A stretch of DNA of 64,000 bases, from positions 558,001-622,000 of the forward strand of contig CAVYAT010000001.1 in assembly GCA_963766605.1 (NCBI GenBank), written 5' to 3'. Both the position numbers and the translations under genes were made by a program. The notes below the pieces were generated by a model. That model was not told the origin of the DNA, did not search any database, and saw only the letters and a program-made list of their open reading frames with translations. This DNA is from AC-49 sp963766605 (GTDB taxonomy: Bacteria > Actinomycetota > Thermoleophilia > Solirubrobacterales > Solirubrobacteraceae). Shown piece by piece: positions 41,542 to 50,413 of the stretch (position 1 is its first letter; each line of letters opens with the position of its first letter).

Positions 41542-42959
41542 CCGTAGCGCAGCGCGAGCACGTCGCGCGGGTAGCTCTGGCGCAGCTTCCACGGCGCCTT
41601 GGAGCCGTTGCGCGGGAACAGGTGGATCGAACGCTGGACGTATCCGGAGCTGAAGTCCAGCAGCGGCTCCGTGCTGACCGCCGGGTCGTTGTTGACCGGC
41701 GTGCACGAGTCGTAGCCGCGCTCGAGCATATGGTTGAGCAGCCGGCAGACGTACTGGCAGGTGAGGTCGCACTTGAGCGTCCACGATGCGTTGGTGTAGC
41801 CGATCGAGTACGCGAAGTTCGGCACGCCGCTGAGCATCGTGCCCCGGTAGGCCATGGTCTGCGGCATCTCGATGTCCTCGCCGTCGACGCTCAGGTCGAG
41901 GCCGCCGAAGACGAGCATGTTGAGCCCGGTGGCGGTGACGATGACGTCGGCCTCGAGCTCGTCGCCGCCGGCCAGCCTGATCCCGGTCTCGGTGAACGTG
42001 TCGACCTGGTCGGTGACGATCGACGCCGTGCCGTTGCCGATCGCTTCGAACAGGTCGGCGTTGGGGACCAGGCACATGCGCTGGTCCCACGGGTTGTAGC
42101 GGGGCTTGAAGTGGGTGTCGACGTCGTAGCCCTCGGGCAGCTGCTTGATGACGCCCTTGCGCAGCAGCTTCTTCATGAACGTCGGGCGGCGGCGACTGAG
42201 ATTGAAGAACAGCGAGCCGAGGATGACGTTCTTCCAGCGCACGACCGAGTAGGCCAGCCCCGTCGGCAGGTACCGGCGCACGAAGTCGGCGATCGGATCG
42301 ACGGCCGGCATCGCGACCATGTAGCTCGGCGAACGCTGGAGCATCGTCACGTGTCCGGCGGTCTTGGCCATCGCCGGCACGAGCGTCACGGCGGTCGCCC
42401 CGCTGCCGATGACGACGACGCGCTTGCCCGCGTAGTCGAGGTCCTGGGGCCAGTGCTGCGGGTGGATGATCTCGCCCGCGAACCTCTCACGGCCGTCGAA
42501 CTGCGGCGTGTAGCCCTCGTCGTAGCGGTAGTAGCCGCTGCACGACAGCAGGAAGCCGCAGGTCAGGGTCACCGTCTCGTTGCTGTCGGTGCGCTGCGCC
42601 GTCACCGTCCAGCGGGCCTCCGGCGACGACCAGCTCGCCCCGACGACACGGTGGTTGAAGCGGATGTGGCCGTCGATCCCGTCGTCGCGGGCCGTCTCGC
42701 GCACGTAGTTGAGGATCGACGGCCCGTCGGCGATCGCCTTGGCCTCGCGCCACGGCTTGAACACGTAGCCAAGGGTGTACATGTCGGAGTCCGAGCGGAC
42801 GCCCGGGTAGCGAAAGAGGTCCCACGTACCGCCGGTCGTCTCGCGCGCCTCGAGGATCGCGTACGTGCGCCCGGGGCACTCCGTCTGCAAGTGGTGGGCG
42901 GCGCCGATACCCGACAGGCCGGCTCCGACGATCAGGACGTCAACGTGATCGGGCTCCAT
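41466..42959 (-). CDS. FAD-dependent Baeyer-Villiger monooxygenase, EthA-like
   Basis: 497 aa, ATG at 42959. FAD Rossmann GAGLSGIGAAHHL, GGTWDLFRYPGVRSDSDMYT, Baeyer-Villiger fingerprint FAGEIIHPQHWP (FxGx3Hx3W), second Rossmann VVVIGSGATAVTLVPAM, and NPWDQRMCLVPN and YTNASWTLKCDL near the end. These stretches closely follow mycobacterial EthA. Reaction: ketone + NADPH + O2 to ester, using FAD. It diverges from a GNAT gene with outward-facing TAnnnT promoters and a central palindrome; no EthR-like TetR repressor is next to it. Confidence 0.93.
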   Translation of the reverse strand: MEPDHVDVLIVGAGLSGIGAAHHLQTECPGRTYAILEARETTGGTWDLFRYPGVRSDSDMYTLGYVFKPWREAKAIADGPSILNYVRETARDDGIDGHIRFNHRVVGASWSSPEARWTVTAQRTDSNETVTLTCGFLLSCSGYYRYDEGYTPQFDGRERFAGEIIHPQHWPQDLDYAGKRVVVIGSGATAVTLVPAMAKTAGHVTMLQRSPSYMVAMPAVDPIADFVRRYLPTGLAYSVVRWKNVILGSLFFNLSRRRPTFMKKLLRKGVIKQLPEGYDVDTHFKPRYNPWDQRMCLVPNADLFEAIGNGTASIVTDQVDTFTETGIRLAGGDELEADVIVTATGLNMLVFGGLDLSVDGEDIEMPQTMAYRGTMLSGVPNFAYSIGYTNASWTLKCDLTCQYVCRLLNHMLERGYDSCTPVNNDPAVSTEPLLDFSSGYVQRSIHLFPRNGSKAPWKLRQSYPRDVLALRYGQLEDGTLRFGRIPLPASVRESVAA

Positions 42960-42967
42960 GGGCGCAG

Positions 42968-42973
42968 ATCCTA
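42968..42973 (-). promoter_or_regulatory. probable -10 box of the monooxygenase gene
   Basis: TAGGAT on the minus strand, 8 nt before the ATG at 42959; leaderless mRNA predicted. Confidence 0.45.
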
Positions 42974-42976
42974 GCC

Positions 42977-42990
42977 TGACGCGGGCGTCA
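42977..42990. promoter_or_regulatory. palindrome between divergent monooxygenase and GNAT promoters
   Basis: TGACGC-GG-GCGTCA, a perfect 6-bp-arm palindrome, overlapping GTCATGAC (42987-42994). It lies between the two outward -10 boxes and could let one regulator control both genes. Confidence 0.4.
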
Positions 42991-43003
42991 TGACGTCGAT
43001 TGC

Positions 43004-43009
43004 TAGCGT
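43004..43009 (+). promoter_or_regulatory. probable -10 box of the GNAT gene
   Basis: TAGCGT, 6 nt before the ATG at 43016; no ribosome site, leaderless mRNA predicted. Confidence 0.5.
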
Positions 43010-43015
43010 CAGCCG

Positions 43016-43765
43016 ATGGCCACCGATGCGCAGCGCGCGTGCGCCTGGCATCACCGCGCGCAGGACCTGATCTGCGACGTCATCGCTCCCTGGGAACACG
43101 GGAAGGTCGTGCAGGCGACGCGCTATCCGACCTACTACGACTACAACGTCGTGCGCGTGATCGACGACCCGGGGCTGAGCGCCGACGAGCTGATCGCGTT
43201 CGCCGACGAAGCCCTCGACGGCCTCGGCCACCGGCGCGTCGACTTTGACGACAGCGACGCCGCCGAGGCGCGCGCCGCGGCTTTCGCGGCCGCCGGCTGG
43301 CACGCGTATCGCCGCGTCGTGATGCGCCACGAGGGGCCGCGGCCGTCGGCGGCGGCCGATGTCGTGCCGGCCGCCTACGACGTCGCCGCGCAGCTGCGGA
43401 TGGCGTGGCTGCGAGAGGACTTCCCCGATGTCGATTTCCGCGGCTTCGCCGAGGTGGCCCGAGACGTCGCACGGTCGCTGGACACCGACACGTTCGCGAT
43501 CTACGACGACGACGGCGCGGCGATCGCGTTCACCGACATCGAGCGCGGCGGGCCGTCGGCCGAGGTCTCGCGCGTGTACGTCGAGGCCACGCGGCGCGGC
43601 AGCGGGCTCGGCACGGCGCTCACGCAGGCGGCGATCCATGCGGCCGGCGACGTCGACGATCTGTGGATCCTCGCCGACGACGAGGGCCGCCCCAAGCACC
43701 TCTACGCGCGGCTGGGCTTCCGCGTCGTCTGGCGGACCGTCAAGTTCCAGCGCATCGTCGCGTGA
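43016..43765 (+). CDS. GNAT family N-acetyltransferase
   Basis: 249 aa, ATG at 43016. The C-terminal half is a GNAT domain: DTDTFAIYDDDGAAIAFTDI, AEVSRVYVEATRRGSGLGTA (the acetyl-CoA pyrophosphate loop R-x-x-G-x-G/A in motif A), and LYARLGFRVVWRTVKFQRI at the end. The first 100 residues are a degenerate extension, as in two-domain GNATs. It should transfer an acetyl group from acetyl-CoA to an amine; the acceptor is unknown. Divergent from the monooxygenase. Confidence 0.85.
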   Translation: MATDAQRACAWHHRAQDLICDVIAPWEHGKVVQATRYPTYYDYNVVRVIDDPGLSADELIAFADEALDGLGHRRVDFDDSDAAEARAAAFAAAGWHAYRRVVMRHEGPRPSAAADVVPAAYDVAAQLRMAWLREDFPDVDFRGFAEVARDVARSLDTDTFAIYDDDGAAIAFTDIERGGPSAEVSRVYVEATRRGSGLGTALTQAAIHAAGDVDDLWILADDEGRPKHLYARLGFRVVWRTVKFQRIVA

Positions 43766-43807
43766 CACGGGAAGGTCGACGGCGGGGGTATCGTCCTTCC
43801 CAGTGCG

Positions 43808-45169
43808 ATGAGCAACGCCGTCACCCTCGCCGCGGTGGTCGCAGCGGTCGTCGGGCTCAGCGCGTGCGCGGCACGCGACGGGGGCGCCGCGCACCACGCG
43901 CCACGGCGCGGGTCGGCGATCGAGCCGCCGCCGCGCGTTCCCCGAGGCGTCGCCACGCCGCGCTGGACACGGCCGGCCGCGCTGTCGGAGCGGTCTCCGT
44001 ACGCGCTGCACGTCGACGCGCGCGGACGCGCCTTCGTGCTCGTCGTCAACGGCGCCTGGCAACTGTTGCGCGAGGACGCCGATGGCCGGATGCGCGTGGT
44101 TCAGGCGCAGCACCGCCTGATGCGCGGGGTTCGCGACGCCGAGGCCGACTTCGGGCTCGACCGCCACGGGCGACCGGTCATCGTCTGGGGCACGTTCCCC
44201 GGCCTCTACGCCGACGTCGACGGCCACGAGTCGATGATCACCGACGCGAACGCCGTCCTGGACTCGCCGCGCTTCGACGGCGGGCCCGCGTCGCTCGCCG
44301 TCACCCCCGACGGCGAGGCGATCGTCGCGTTCACGACCCACGCCCAGGGACAGCGACGGCGGTCCGTGTGGATCGCGCAGCGCGAGCCGGGCTCGCTGGA
44401 GTTCCGCGCCGCGCGGCGCGTCGGCGCGACGGCGGGAACCGACCCGATGGTCGTGTCGGGCGCAGGCGGCGACGCGATGGTCCTGTGGAGCGATCGCGGG
44501 GAGATCCGCGCCGTGACCCAGCGGGGTGCCCGCGGCACGTTCGGCGCACCGCAGACGCTGGCCCGCGGGCACGACCTGTCCGGCGTCGGCGCCGCGATCG
44601 GGCGCGACGGGCGCGCGATCGTCGCGTGGAGCGACGAGGGACGCACGCGGGCGATCCAGCGCCCGGCTGGGGCCGGCGAGTTCGACGACCCGGTGACGCT
44701 GCTGCGCGCCGGCGGTCTCGGCGGCGACGTCTCGGTGGCGATCGCGGGCAGCGGACCGGCGAGCATCGTGTGGGCCAACCGCCGGCGCCAGGACGGACAT
44801 GACCGCGACGTCGTCGTCAGCGTGAGCTGGTCGCCCCGCTCCCGCCCCGGCGCCCCGCGTCAGGTGACAGCGGACGGCCTGGCGCCGATGGTCGGGCCGT
44901 TCGCGCTGGCGACACGCAGCGAGACCGTGACCGTGTTCACCCCCGACAACGGCTACGACGGCAAGGCACGCTGGCTCGCCGTCACGCCGGATGGCCGCAC
45001 CGCGATCCTCGCCGACCCCGGCCACCTGGTCGTCAACCCGCTGTTCGCCGCCGGTCCGAGCGGCCTGGTCGCGGCATGGTTCCCCGAGGACGGGAACTTC
45101 AGCGCGTGGCTGTCGCGGCTGCGCGAGATCCCACCCCGCGTTCGGCTCTCCGACCAGTTTGTGACCTGA
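43808..45169 (+). CDS. putative lipoprotein with beta-propeller-like repeats, function unknown
   Basis: 453 aa, ATG at 43808. Lipobox LSAC (Cys20) after a short hydrophobic stretch predicts a membrane-anchored outer protein. The body has repeated strands of the type FGLDRHGRPVIVWGTFPGLY, AVTPDGEAIVAF, IGRDGRAIVAWSDEG and FAAGPSGLVAAW, which suggests a propeller of about six or seven blades. No catalytic motif is seen. A TATCGT box lies 13 nt before the start. Confidence 0.7.
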   Translation: MSNAVTLAAVVAAVVGLSACAARDGGAAHHAPRRGSAIEPPPRVPRGVATPRWTRPAALSERSPYALHVDARGRAFVLVVNGAWQLLREDADGRMRVVQAQHRLMRGVRDAEADFGLDRHGRPVIVWGTFPGLYADVDGHESMITDANAVLDSPRFDGGPASLAVTPDGEAIVAFTTHAQGQRRRSVWIAQREPGSLEFRAARRVGATAGTDPMVVSGAGGDAMVLWSDRGEIRAVTQRGARGTFGAPQTLARGHDLSGVGAAIGRDGRAIVAWSDEGRTRAIQRPAGAGEFDDPVTLLRAGGLGGDVSVAIAGSGPASIVWANRRRQDGHDRDVVVSVSWSPRSRPGAPRQVTADGLAPMVGPFALATRSETVTVFTPDNGYDGKARWLAVTPDGRTAILADPGHLVVNPLFAAGPSGLVAAWFPEDGNFSAWLSRLREIPPRVRLSDQFVT

Positions 45170-45189
45170 CGGAAGAACCGATCATTCGG

Positions 45190-46005
45190 TCACGGGTGCC
45201 ACACCACGCCGCCCGCGCCCGGCGGGGTGAGCTCGTCGAGGTCGTAGCCGACGCCGTCGATGATCCGGTCGCGCTTGTACTGCCACAGCAGCGTGTTGCC
45301 GTCCGAGCAGTGCGGAGCGGCGGGCGTGAACGGCGGCGCGCTGCGGCCCCCGACGTCCCCGCGGACCGGCTGGCTCGTCCACACAACCGCGGTTGCGACC
45401 TTCGTGTCGTGGGCGGCGGCGGCGCAGAACGCGTCGTTGAAGTCGCCGCGGTTGGGATTGCCGTACCAGCCCGGCTGGTAGCCGTCGGCCAGCAGTTCGT
45501 CGGCGTAGGCGGCCATGCACGTCGCGGTCGCCGGCCGCTTGGCCTCGAGGTCTCCGAAGATGATGATCGAGTGGTTGTCGGGGACGTCGAGGGCCCGTGC
45601 GGCCGTCGCGGCGAGGTCGGCCTCGCGGCGGCCCATACCCGCTTCGGTCAGGCCGAGCCCGGCGTCGGCCGTGCAGCGCGCGTAGACGTCGGCGACCAAC
45701 ACGACCCCGATCCCGCGCTCACGAAGCAGGCTCACCTCGCCCTTGCTCAGCACGGACGGCCCGCCGCCGGTGGTCAGGTAGCGGCCCATGAACGCGGGCT
45801 TGGCGCCGTAGCGGGCCGTGACGGCGTCGAGCGTCGCCGCGGTCTGGACGCCGTTTGAGTCCATGCCCCATGCGGCGTTGAGCGGCGGCTCGGCGGGGTT
45901 GCTGAGGATGTTCGTGCCGGTCGTGGTCACCGGGGCCGACGAGCCGCAGCCCGCCAGGCCGCAGGCCACCAGCGCCGCGATGATCGCTGCTCGGCGGACG
46001 GGCAT
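45190..46005 (-). CDS. lipoprotein with DUF1906 (Rv2525c-like glycoside-hydrolase-type) domain
   Basis: 271 aa, ATG at 46005. Lipobox LAGC (Cys20). The body starts AAWGMDSNGVQTAATLDAVT, then FMGRYLTTGGGPSVLSKGEV and GIGVVLVADVY, the TIM-barrel-like fold of Rv2525c (DUF1906), followed by IIIFGDLEAKRPATATCMAA, where an acidic pair sits at a strand end, and the late WTSQPVRG. Related proteins are thought to act on cell-wall sugar polymers. Convergent with the previous lipoprotein gene and upstream of tRNA-Ser. Confidence 0.85.
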   Translation of the reverse strand: MPVRRAAIIAALVACGLAGCGSSAPVTTTGTNILSNPAEPPLNAAWGMDSNGVQTAATLDAVTARYGAKPAFMGRYLTTGGGPSVLSKGEVSLLRERGIGVVLVADVYARCTADAGLGLTEAGMGRREADLAATAARALDVPDNHSIIIFGDLEAKRPATATCMAAYADELLADGYQPGWYGNPNRGDFNDAFCAAAAHDTKVATAVVWTSQPVRGDVGGRSAPPFTPAAPHCSDGNTLLWQYKRDRIIDGVGYDLDELTPPGAGGVVWHP

Positions 46006-46011
46006 CGCGCG

Positions 46012-46017
46012 ACGCTA
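46012..46017 (-). promoter_or_regulatory. probable -10 box of the DUF1906 lipoprotein gene
   Basis: TAGCGT on the minus strand, 6 nt before the ATG at 46005; same hexamer and same distance as for the GNAT gene. Confidence 0.5.
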
Positions 46018-46030
46018 CCGCAGGCCGCAG

Positions 46031-46119
46031 CGGAGAGGGCGGGATTCGAACCCGCGATGGAGCGTGAACCCCATACTCGCTTAGCAGGCGAGTGCCTTCA
46101 GCCACTCGGCCACCTCTCC
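46031..46119 (-). tRNA. tRNA-Ser (anticodon GCU)
   Basis: On the minus strand GGAGAGG pairs with CCTCTCC as acceptor stem. The anticodon loop reads CTGCTAA (anticodon GCT), the variable arm is long as in tRNA-Ser, and the T-loop is GGTTCGAATCC. G at 46031 is the discriminator base. The 3' CCA is not encoded. It lies 25 bp upstream of the DUF1906 lipoprotein gene on the same strand. Confidence 0.95.
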
Positions 46120-46177
46120 TGGCATTTCTGTGGCCGAGTGTAGAGACTGTCCGGGCCGGTCATCGGCCGGTCCGCCG

Positions 46178-48901
46178 ATGCCCCAACCCGACGAGCACAC
46201 CCCACCTGCCGGCCAGGCCGTTGCGCTGAACGCTGTCGCGCGGATCGTCACCGCGGCCAGCCGCGGCGCCCCGATCCAGACCCTGCGCCGGTCGCTCGCA
46301 CGCGAGGCGCGCACGTTGCTGCACGCCTCCGCCGCGATCGTGGTCGGGCTCGACGGCGTCGACGGCGCCGCTCGCGTACTGGCGTCCGACCCGGCGGTTG
46401 GCGACGACGAGGACGACGGCGGGCGGCCGCTGTCGAGCCTCCCGGCGATCGAGGAGCTCGTGATCCAGCGGCGCAGCCACGTGCGGGCCAACGGGCCGGC
46501 CGCGCGCGCTGTCGCCGCCGCCCTGCACGCCGAGCCCGCCGACGAGCTGCTCGTGCTGCCGCTGCGTTCGGGTGAGTCGCTCGAACACGCGCTCGTGCTG
46601 CTCGCTCCCGATCCGGAGGCATTCTCCGGCGAGGCGCTCGAGATCGCCGCCGGCTTCGCCAGCGCCGCCGGCGCCGTCCTCGGCCAGACCCGTGCCGTCA
46701 CCCAGCAGGCGACGCACGCCGCACGCCAGAGCGCGCTCGCCCGCGCCGCCAAGGCCCTGACGGCGTCGCTGGACCTCGAGGCCGTGCTGTCGTCGATCTC
46801 ACGCGAGGCCCAGCGGATCCTCGACGCCGACGTCGTCGTGGTCTATCGCGATGTCGGCGGCGGCGATGGGCTCGTGCTCGAGGCCGGCCACAACCTCGGC
46901 GACGTCGCGCTCGGCCACCGCATGTCACCCGGCCAGGGCCTGTCGGGTCGTGTGATGCTCGCCGACCGGCCGATGCTGACCAACGACTACCAGCGGTTCG
47001 TCATCCCCGGCGGCGACTCGCCGTTCGCCGAGGTCCAGAGCTGCCTCGCCGTTCCGATGCGCTGGGACGGCGCGCTGCGCGGCGTGCTGGCCGTCGGCTA
47101 CACACGCCCCCGGTTCGTCGTCGGCGACGACCTGACGCTGCTCGAGGCATTCGCCGAGCTGGCCGCCGCGGCGTGTCGCAATGCCAGCGCCGCGACCGGT
47201 CTCGCGCTCGCCGCCCACGGCGACGGGCTGACCGGCTGTCTGAACCACGCCGCCCTGCAGGACGCGCTGCGCCGCGAGATCGAGCGCTGTGCCCGGTCCG
47301 GCCAGGAGCTCAGCCTGGTGCTGCTCGACCTCGACGACTTCAAGTCGGTCAACGAGCGCCACGGCCACCTCGTCGGCGACGAGCTGCTGCGCCGCACCGG
47401 CCACGCGCTGCGGCTCGCCACTCGCCCCTACGACGTCGTCGCCCGCTACGGCGGTGACGAGTTCGCGATTCTCAGCGTCGACGCTGACGAGGCCGCGGCG
47501 TGCGAGATCGCGGCGCGCGCGATCGAGCGCCTGGCCGAGTCGTTCGACGACCTCGGCGGTCCGGAGGTCCGCAGCGTCGCCAGCGCCGGCGTCGCCCAGT
47601 GGGAGGCCTCGATGGGGCCCGAACAGCTCGTCGAGCAGGCCGATCGCGCGCTGCTCTATGGCAAGCAGGAGGGCCAGCGCGGGCAGGTCGTCCCCGCGTC
47701 GACGATCCCCGACCTGTTCCACCCAGGGCGCTTCAGCCGCCAGACGGCGGCGGTGCCGGTCGAGCCGATCGACCAGTGGCGCAACGCCGGCGCCGAGCCC
47801 GAGCGCCTCGCGCGCCGCCACCGCCACCTGGCGATGGCCAACGCCCTGGGCACGCGGCTGGCGGCGATGACGGAGGTCGACGAGATCGTGCTCGCCGTCG
47901 TCGAGGAGCTGCACCGCGCGTTTGGCTTCTACAGCGTCGTCGTCGTGCAGGTCGCCGACGGCGGAATGCTGCGCGCACTGGCCGGCCGCGGGGCGCCGTT
48001 CGAGCGCCTGAGCACGAACGGCTGGGCGCAGTCCGCTGACGACGGCCTGATCGGCCGCTGCCTGCGCGAGCGCCACGTCGTGCTCGTCAACGACATCGCC
48101 CAGGACCCCGACCACACGACCGGCCCCGAGACCCGGGACGTTCGCAGCGAGCTCGTCGCCCCGGTCATCGTCGGCGGGGCGCTGTGGGGCGCGATCAACT
48201 GCGCCGAGACGCAGGTCAGCGCGTTCGACGAGGACGACGCACGGCTCCTGCAGACGGTCGCCGACCAGCTCGGAAGCGCGCTGCGCAGCGCCGTGCTCTA
48301 CGAGCAGCTCGCCGCCGCGTATCTCGGCACCGCGGAGGCACTGGCCGCCGCGCTCGAGGCCAAGGATTCCTACACCGCGATGCACGCGCGCTCGATCGTC
48401 GAATGGGCCGAGGCGGTCGGCCGTCGTCTCGGGCTGCGCGACGACGATCTACGCGACCTGCGCTACGGCGCCGTCTTCCACGACATCGGCAAGATCGCGA
48501 TCCCCGAGGGGATTCTCAACAAACGCGGGCCGCTGGACCCCGACGAGCGCCGCGAGCTCGAGCGCCACACCGAGGTCGGCGAGCAGATCCTGGCGCCGGT
48601 CAGCTTCCTCGCCGGGGTGCGGCCGGTCGTGCGCCACGAGCACGAGCGCTGGGACGGCGCCGGCTATCCGGACGGCCTGGCCGGCGAGGCGATCCCGCTC
48701 GGCGCGCGGATCGTGTTCGTCTGCGACGCGTTTCACGCGATGACCAGCGACCGCCCGTACCGCGCGGCGATGAGCGTCGAGGCCGCGCGCCAGGAGCTGC
48801 TGAGCCACGCCGGCACGCAGTTCGACCCGGCCGTGGTCGAGGTGTTCCTCGAGGTCCTCCTCAACGACCGCGACCGATCGGCCGGCGGTGACGTTCTCTA
48901 G
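46178..48901 (+). CDS. GAF-GGDEF-GAF-HD-GYP cyclic-di-GMP signalling protein
   Basis: 907 aa from the ATG at 46178; an earlier GTG at 46130 would abut the tRNA and is less likely. Order: one or two GAF-type sensor regions (to about 330), GGDEF domain with intact YGGDEF (about 424-428), a further GAF domain (about 550-690), and HD-GYP with HDIGK (from 768) and GAGYPDG (about 828). Both the synthase motif (GGDEF) and the hydrolase HD-GYP residues are intact, so it may make and break cyclic-di-GMP. No membrane segment, so it is cytosolic. Its stop overlaps the convergent lipase gene by 4 nt. Confidence 0.92.
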   Translation: MPQPDEHTPPAGQAVALNAVARIVTAASRGAPIQTLRRSLAREARTLLHASAAIVVGLDGVDGAARVLASDPAVGDDEDDGGRPLSSLPAIEELVIQRRSHVRANGPAARAVAAALHAEPADELLVLPLRSGESLEHALVLLAPDPEAFSGEALEIAAGFASAAGAVLGQTRAVTQQATHAARQSALARAAKALTASLDLEAVLSSISREAQRILDADVVVVYRDVGGGDGLVLEAGHNLGDVALGHRMSPGQGLSGRVMLADRPMLTNDYQRFVIPGGDSPFAEVQSCLAVPMRWDGALRGVLAVGYTRPRFVVGDDLTLLEAFAELAAAACRNASAATGLALAAHGDGLTGCLNHAALQDALRREIERCARSGQELSLVLLDLDDFKSVNERHGHLVGDELLRRTGHALRLATRPYDVVARYGGDEFAILSVDADEAAACEIAARAIERLAESFDDLGGPEVRSVASAGVAQWEASMGPEQLVEQADRALLYGKQEGQRGQVVPASTIPDLFHPGRFSRQTAAVPVEPIDQWRNAGAEPERLARRHRHLAMANALGTRLAAMTEVDEIVLAVVEELHRAFGFYSVVVVQVADGGMLRALAGRGAPFERLSTNGWAQSADDGLIGRCLRERHVVLVNDIAQDPDHTTGPETRDVRSELVAPVIVGGALWGAINCAETQVSAFDEDDARLLQTVADQLGSALRSAVLYEQLAAAYLGTAEALAAALEAKDSYTAMHARSIVEWAEAVGRRLGLRDDDLRDLRYGAVFHDIGKIAIPEGILNKRGPLDPDERRELERHTEVGEQILAPVSFLAGVRPVVRHEHERWDGAGYPDGLAGEAIPLGARIVFVCDAFHAMTSDRPYRAAMSVEAARQELLSHAGTQFDPAVVEVFLEVLLNDRDRSAGGDVL

Positions 48902-49680
48902 CTGACGCGGTCGGCGGCGAAGACCTGCGCTGCGAACTCGACGGCGCGGCGCTCGATCTCCTCGTGGTCGTAGTCGAGCGTCGCGACGTGGAAACTGCGC
49001 CGGAGCTCCACGAGCTCGACCGGCCCGCCGAGCCCGGCCTCGATCGCCGCGCTGGCGCTCGGCGGGACGACGTGGTCCTGGAGGCTGTGCATGAGCAGCG
49101 TCGGGATCGTGATCTCGCCGAGGCGCGGGGTCAGCTCGCCGGCCGCGGCGAACAGCGACAACACGCACGCCACCGGGACCTCCCCGTAGGCGAGCTCGGT
49201 CGCGTCGGGGTCGGCGATGTCGCCGCCGACCCCGGGGAGGATCGTCATCCCGCCCTCAAGGGCCGGACGCAGCTGGGCCTCCTGTTCGGCCGTCTCGGGT
49301 GTGCCGACCGCCGGGTTGACGAGCACGAGACCGGCGATCTCGGGCGCCTGAAGGGCCAGCCAGATGGTGAGCGTCCCGCCCATGGACAGACCGGCGACGA
49401 CGACCTGCCGGCAGCGCGACGCCAGGTCGCGGTAGGCGGCCAGGACGGCGCCGCTCCAGTCGTCCCAGCTCGTGGTCAGCATGTCCTGCACGTCGGTGCC
49501 GTGGCCGGGCAGGCGAGGCAGCTCGACGGTGTAGCCCGCAGCGGCGAACGCTTCGGCGACACCGCGCATCGAGTGCGGGCTGCCGGTGAAGCCGTGGACG
49601 ACCAGCGCGCCGAGCGGCCCGCCCGCAGCGGAGTACGGCTCGGCGCCAGGCAGGACGGGGTAGCTCGAGTCGGAGGTCAT
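48898..49680 (-). CDS. alpha/beta hydrolase, monoacylglycerol-lipase/carboxylesterase-like
   Basis: 260 aa, ATG at 49680. LVVHGFTGSPHSMRGVAEAF (oxyanion strand), nucleophile elbow VAGLSMGGTLTIWLA (GLSMGG), Asp in LMHSLQDHVVPP and His in SFHVATLDYDHEEI. This resembles the thermostable esterase/monoacylglycerol lipase group (EstD-like). The enzyme probably hydrolyses medium-chain esters in the cytosol. Leaderless promoter TAGCAT 6 nt upstream. Confidence 0.9.
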   Translation of the reverse strand: MTSDSSYPVLPGAEPYSAAGGPLGALVVHGFTGSPHSMRGVAEAFAAAGYTVELPRLPGHGTDVQDMLTTSWDDWSGAVLAAYRDLASRCRQVVVAGLSMGGTLTIWLALQAPEIAGLVLVNPAVGTPETAEQEAQLRPALEGGMTILPGVGGDIADPDATELAYGEVPVACVLSLFAAAGELTPRLGEITIPTLLMHSLQDHVVPPSASAAIEAGLGGPVELVELRRSFHVATLDYDHEEIERRAVEFAAQVFAADRVS

Positions 49681-49686
49681 GCGCGG

Positions 49687-49692
49687 ATGCTA
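49687..49692 (-). promoter_or_regulatory. probable -10 box of the lipase-like gene
   Basis: TAGCAT on the minus strand, 6 nt before the ATG at 49680; leaderless mRNA predicted. Confidence 0.5.
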
Positions 49693-49774
49693 CGACCGAT
49701 CCGCTATCGGCGGACGACCGTGAACGACAGGCTCTGGGCCTTCGAGGCGTTGTGCGTTGCGAGCCGGCCGTCGC

Positions 49775-50404
49775 TTATTCGGTGCCGAACACCCGGTCTC
49801 CGGCGTCGCCGAGCCCCGGGCGGATGTAGCCGCGATCGTCGAGCTCGCGATCGATCGCGGCCGTCCACACGGGGACGTCGGCGTGCTTGCCTTCGAGCGC
49901 GGCGAGTCCCTCCGGCGCGGCGACGAGGCACACGAGCGCCAGGCGCTGGGCGCCGGCCTCACGCAGGCGGTCCAGCGCGTGGACGGCGCTGCCGCCGGTC
50001 GCGAGCATCGGGTCGAGCAGGTACACGTAGGACTCCGACAGGGTGGCCGGGAAGCGCTCGTAGTAGTCGCGCGGCGTCAGCTCCTCCTCGTCGCGCTGCA
50101 GGCCGAGGTGTCCGACGCGCGCGTCGGGCAGCAGTCGCAGGAAGCCCTCGACCATCCCCAGCCCGGCGCGCAGCACCGGCACGACCGTGATCTCACGCGG
50201 GAGGCGATGCCCGATCGCGGGTTCCAGCGGCGTCTGGACCTCGACCTCGGTCACCGGCAGCTCGCGCGCGACCTCGACGGCGAGGATCGCCGACGCCTCG
50301 TACAGCGCCTGGCGGAACTCGCCGTGCGGGGTGCCGGAGGCCCGCAGCACCGCCAGGCGGTCGGCAAGCACGGGGTGGTCGACGACGGTGACACGCTGAC
50401 CCAC
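49775..50404 (-). CDS. upp: uracil phosphoribosyltransferase
   Basis: 209 aa, GTG at 50404. Reaction: uracil + PRPP to UMP + PPi, cytosolic pyrimidine salvage. Features: VVPVLRAGLGMVEGFLRLLP, PRPP loop YVYLLDPMLATGGSAVHALD, and GYIRPGLGDAGDRVFGT at the end, which is highly conserved. Normal length. It diverges from the nucleoside operon across only 38 bp, which hold a shared palindromic promoter. It uses the uracil released by the phosphorylases of the neighbouring operon. Confidence 0.95.
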   Translation of the reverse strand: MGQRVTVVDHPVLADRLAVLRASGTPHGEFRQALYEASAILAVEVARELPVTEVEVQTPLEPAIGHRLPREITVVPVLRAGLGMVEGFLRLLPDARVGHLGLQRDEEELTPRDYYERFPATLSESYVYLLDPMLATGGSAVHALDRLREAGAQRLALVCLVAAPEGLAALEGKHADVPVWTAAIDRELDDRGYIRPGLGDAGDRVFGTE

Positions 50405-50413
50405 GGATTCGCG

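Noticed and set aside
49681..49774. Gap between lipase-like and upp genes
   Set aside because: I looked for a small gene or RNA; no coding frame, stem or motif beyond the lipase promoter.
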